From contig WQWD01000086.1 in the NCBI GenBank assembly GCA_009785545.1, positions 1 through 8,887 of the forward strand: a DNA stretch of 8,887 nucleotides, given 5' to 3'. Made by a program: the position numbers and the translations under genes. Under the pieces are notes generated by a model that saw nothing but the letters and a program-made list of their open reading frames with translations, ran no database searches and was not told where the DNA came from. Of the stretch, positions 6,047 to 8,887 are shown one piece after another (position 1 is the first letter of the stretch; each line of letters opens with the position of its first letter). The DNA comes from Treponema sp. GTDB taxonomy: Bacteria > Spirochaetota > Spirochaetia > Treponematales > Breznakiellaceae.

Positions 6047-8884
6047 CTAGTCTAATAAAGGATTCCACGAAGGAAGTCCGCTGTCTTCCTCCTCATCTTC
6101 GTCTTCATCATCCGGGAAGAACCTGATAGAGGTATCGGGAGTAAGCGCAGCTTCGGTTGCCGGCATGGGAACCGACCCTCCGCTTGAAGGAAAACCTACA
6201 GGCAAGACAGGAGCGACTGCCGATTCGTTGGGAAGTTCGTCAAAAAACGGCTCATCAATGAAGTCGAAGTCAGACGGTACAAAAACCGGTACTTCATCAT
6301 CTAAAAACGGATTTAACGAAGGAAGCCCGGAAGGCTGTCTTATATTAAAATTGGGCATTACGCTGTTTGTTCCGGGATTTCTGCCACCTGAGGGATTGCT
6401 CTGAGCTTCCGGGAAAAGGTCTGAAGGCAAGCCAGGTAACGGAGAGAGCGAATCAAACAAAAATGCGTTATCCGGGTTAAATCTGGTAGCGGCAACCGAA
6501 ATCCTTGACTCAAAAGGAGATGGGCCGGAATGAATATGGCAGAGTCTGCCCGGCTGAGTTCCTTCAAGGAACGGCAAACTTCTTGCTCCGGCATCACAAT
6601 AAGATGTTAATAACAATCCCGATGTTCTGCAGACAACTTGGTAGACAATGCCGGAAGCCGGTCTTACAAAATCCCTTTGAGGAAGCCCGATGTGCAGTTC
6701 ACGCATCATGTCGCCCCAAACAGGAGCGGCAAGCTGTGCGCCGGTTTGGTTAATGCCTAAAGAATTTCCAAGCCTGTCAAAACCAAACCAAACTGCTGTG
6801 GTAAAGTAAGGGGAATAACCTATTGTCCATGCATCTGTCCAGTTTTGCGTAGTCCCGGTTTTTCCGGCTACAGGCATCCTGAACGTTCTTCCTTCGTCAT
6901 CTCTAAATATAAGTCTGCCCTGCCCAGCTCCGGTAAAGAGAGTGCCTTGCGCAGTCGTGCCTAATTCCATTATCCTCGACATGATATAAGCATTCTGAGG
7001 GCTGATAACCTGATTCCTTGCTCCGGCACGTTGCTGCCTTTGCCGCACTTCCCTTTCGATGTCAAAAATAACTCTTCCGTTACGATCTTCGATTGAGCGA
7101 ATGGCAATAGGAGTAACGTCTCTCCCCTGATTTCCAAAAACCGCAAAAGCCCTTGCCATTTGCATTGGCGACGCAGAAGTAATTCCAAGCGCCAAGGGGA
7201 AAACACGAGGGAAAATACGGCGGATTGTCGCTTCGTCGGTAATGCCTAAAAGAGCGGCTGATCTTTCGATTGTAGCGTCAAAACCGATTGTTTCCATAAT
7301 AGTAATTGAAGGAATATTCAATGACAGATTCAATGAGTCATAAAATAAGATAGAGCCTCTCCATCTTCCGCCAAAGTTAATCGGTATATAAGGAGTATGA
7401 TCGTCGTTGTAAAAAATAATCGGCATATCGTAAATCATTGAGGCGGCTGTGAACAAACGAGTGTCAATAGCGGCGGAATAATAAAGCGACTTTATAGCGG
7501 AACCTGTCTGAACAACTGCTTGAGTCGCACGTATCAATTGATTTGATTCGTCAAAGCGGGATCCGCCTACGATTGCGGTTATAAATCCTGTTTCGTTTTC
7601 TAATGAGACTAAAGCGCCTTCAACTACATTATGTTGAGTACGTTCTATCATTCTGGCAAAACCATGTCCGGTTATGTCTCTTAATTCGGGGATACCAAAG
7701 GCAAGAGCCGCCATATCAACAATTGGGTTGATTACATTTGTATAACGGGCAACAGCTCTCGCTTCTCCCTGCATCAACGAAACTTCACGGATTTCTGTGA
7801 AATCAAAAGCCAATGTCAACAAATCGACGACAGGGATGATTGTTCGTTCTGCCTGCATATTACTTCGTCTGCTTGTAGCGTGAAACTCTCTGTTGGCTCT
7901 TTCCAGCCCTCCAGCCATCAGCCTTTCAGCCGCTTCCTGATGTTGAAGGTTAAGTGTTGTATGGACAGTAAATCCGTCACGGTGGAAATCCATCGTTCCA
8001 AACATCAAAGATGATAATTCACGGCGGACAAGTTCGCTGAACCACGGCGCTCTGTCTTCACGGGAAAGATAAGCGGAGAGCGGAGGCCTTGTCCAATCGA
8101 AGTTTTCCCAAAATTCCGCAAATGAGGCTTCGGCTTCGTCTCTCTCCGCCCAGCCAAAATGGATCATTCTTTCGAGGACAAAGTGCTGACGGTTCATTGC
8201 CTGATTGGGGTTTCTTATCGGATCAAAACGATGGGGGCCTGAAAGCAAAACCGCTAAAACTGCGGATTCAGCAATAGTAACATATCTTGCGCTATGCCCA
8301 AAAAAATGCCTGCTCGCTGTTTCTACGCCGAAAGTACCCGGCCCCATTGGCATATAATTAAGGTAGATTTCGAGGATTTCGTTTTTTGTATAACGGCGCT
8401 CTAATTGAAACGCCCACCATAGCTCGATAATTTTACGCCTGAAAGTTTGCTCACGGCGGTTAGTGTACAGTGTACCTGCTACTTGTTGAGTGATTGTAGA
8501 ACCGCCGCCAAGATTTCGACCCGTCAAAACTCCCCATACGGCACGGGAAGTCCCGCGAACACATAAACCACGATGGTTAAAAAAGTTTGGATCTTCACGA
8601 GCTAAAACCGCATGAACCAAGTGTCTTGGCAGTTCGGCAAGCGGAACGAGTTCACGTTTTTCGTCAGCGGCAAACTCCGTTATAAGCACGCCGTTTATAT
8701 CTAAAATTCTTGTTGGAAGCGCCGGAGCAAACTCTACGAAATTTTCGTTATTTCTGACATTAGCTGTCATCGCCAGAGACAACCCAAGTCCAACACCGAC
8801 ACAAATAACAATAATAATTGTAAAAACGAGGACTACCCTTATAAAAATTGCAGAAAGGAGACCTCTCCCATTATATCTTCCCAT
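6047..8884 (-). CDS. mrcA: Penicillin-binding protein 1A, bifunctional glycosyltransferase/transpeptidase
   Basis: This class A PBP polymerises lipid II and cross-links peptidoglycan. The 945-aa product has a short cytoplasmic head and one membrane span (about 9-38); the rest is periplasmic. The GT51 domain (about 75-250) shows the catalytic motif REDPNFFNHRG (E97), GGSTITQQ (127-134), RKIIELWWAFQLE (150-162) and KNEILEIYLN (167-176). The transpeptidase domain (about 420-730) has S462-AI-K465, S521-L-N523 and K675-T-G677, so both activities look intact. The SxxK context is QTGSAIKS where the family usually has QPGSxxKP. The linker (about 349-405) is duplicated. After the transpeptidase a Cys-containing segment (C752, C763, C782) precedes a Pro/acidic tail (about 803-945). 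The ATG lies 3 bp from the window end, so its ribosome site and promoter are out of view and an upstream start cannot be excluded. The convergent RNase gene ends 6 bp away. Confidence 0.93.
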   Translation of the reverse strand: MGRYNGRGLLSAIFIRVVLVFTIIIVICVGVGLGLSLAMTANVRNNENFVEFAPALPTRILDINGVLITEFAADEKRELVPLAELPRHLVHAVLAREDPNFFNHRGLCVRGTSRAVWGVLTGRNLGGGSTITQQVAGTLYTNRREQTFRRKIIELWWAFQLERRYTKNEILEIYLNYMPMGPGTFGVETASRHFFGHSARYVTIAESAVLAVLLSGPHRFDPIRNPNQAMNRQHFVLERMIHFGWAERDEAEASFAEFWENFDWTRPPLSAYLSREDRAPWFSELVRRELSSLMFGTMDFHRDGFTVHTTLNLQHQEAAERLMAGGLERANREFHATSRRSNMQAERTIIPVVDLLTLAFDFTEIREVSLMQGEARAVARYTNVINPIVDMAALAFGIPELRDITGHGFARMIERTQHNVVEGALVSLENETGFITAIVGGSRFDESNQLIRATQAVVQTGSAIKSLYYSAAIDTRLFTAASMIYDMPIIFYNDDHTPYIPINFGGRWRGSILFYDSLNLSLNIPSITIMETIGFDATIERSAALLGITDEATIRRIFPRVFPLALGITSASPMQMARAFAVFGNQGRDVTPIAIRSIEDRNGRVIFDIEREVRQRQQRAGARNQVISPQNAYIMSRIMELGTTAQGTLFTGAGQGRLIFRDDEGRTFRMPVAGKTGTTQNWTDAWTIGYSPYFTTAVWFGFDRLGNSLGINQTGAQLAAPVWGDMMRELHIGLPQRDFVRPASGIVYQVVCRTSGLLLTSYCDAGARSLPFLEGTQPGRLCHIHSGPSPFESRISVAATRFNPDNAFLFDSLSPLPGLPSDLFPEAQSNPSGGRNPGTNSVMPNFNIRQPSGLPSLNPFLDDEVPVFVPSDFDFIDEPFFDELPNESAVAPVLPVGFPSSGGSVPMPATEAALTPDTSIRFFPDDEDEDEEEDSGLPSWNPLLD
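6050..6478 (-). repeat. Pro/acidic C-terminal tail of the PBP with repeated SGLPSxNPxLD motif
   Basis: Residues about 803-945 are low-complexity, rich in Pro, Ser, Gly, Phe and acidic residues. SGLPSLNPFLD (852-862; DNA 6299-6331) recurs as SGLPSWNPLLD at the extreme C-terminus (935-945; DNA 6050-6082), preceded by ten consecutive acidic residues (925-934). A degenerate relative, PLPGLPSDLFPE, lies near 816-827. The tail would be periplasmic and probably disordered. The similarity persists at the DNA level (both copies contain ACGAAGGAAG), suggesting a fairly recent duplication. Confidence 0.6.
7670..7840 (-). repeat. Internal duplication in the PBP interdomain linker
   Basis: Residues 349-369 and 385-405 align without gaps at a 36-residue period. 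Nine of 21 positions are identical (the I, P, V, D, L, A, F, E, R positions) and most of the rest are conservative. The shared pattern is I-x-P-[VI]-V-D, then LAF, then E-[IL]-R-[ED]-[VI]-[ST]. The following segments (GEARAVARYTNV and GFARMIERTQHNV) also resemble each other. The repeats lie between the glycosyltransferase and transpeptidase domains. Confidence 0.65.
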
Positions 8885-8887
8885 ATA

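Noticed and set aside
1..8887. CRISPR arrays, tRNA or rRNA genes, transposases or prophage genes
   Set aside because: No regularly spaced repeats, cloverleaf-like segments, transposase motifs or phage proteins were seen anywhere in the window.

Overview
The window looks like a chromosomal segment from a spirochaete, most likely Treponema or a close relative. This rests on family resemblance only: a short group-2 sigma factor preceded by a textbook sigma-54 promoter, a class A penicillin-binding protein with a spirochaete-like linker and tail, and an RNB-family ribonuclease with an SH3/KOW-like N-terminus. No rRNA, tRNA, CRISPR array, insertion sequence or phage gene was seen. The genes are ordinary housekeeping and envelope genes; the regulatory DNA is the unusual part.

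Layout. Positions 3-2806 hold three minus-strand genes read right to left: an unrecognised 153-aa protein, a YciO-type Sua5/YrdC-family protein, and a cardiolipin-synthase-like phospholipase D protein. The gaps are about 50 bp, so they may form an operon. The last gene also has its own promoter-like sequence, placed so close to its GTG start that the mRNA would be leaderless. Positions 2807-3096 form a 290-bp divergent intergenic region. It contains a structured element with two mutually exclusive hairpins, a strong 12-bp inverted repeat, and a near-perfect -24/-12 (sigma-54) promoter whose predicted start lies about 12 nt before the sigma-factor gene. Positions 3097-3951 encode that sigma-70-family factor. 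A long hairpin follows its stop codon, then an RNB exoribonuclease at 4064-6040. The right third (6047-8884, minus strand) is one large bifunctional penicillin-binding protein, convergent with the ribonuclease and only 6 bp from it.

How the genes may work together. The central inference is a sigma cascade: sigma-54 plus an unseen enhancer-binding activator would switch on an alternative sigma-70-type factor. This parallels the Rrp2-RpoN-RpoS pathway of Borrelia. The other genes concern membrane lipid synthesis (cls), peptidoglycan synthesis (the PBP) and RNA decay (RNB). Nothing in the sequence shows that they belong to the cascade's regulon. The PBP also has two unusual parts: an internal duplication of about 36 residues in the linker between its two catalytic domains, and a Pro/acidic C-terminal tail with a repeated SGLPSxNPxLD motif.
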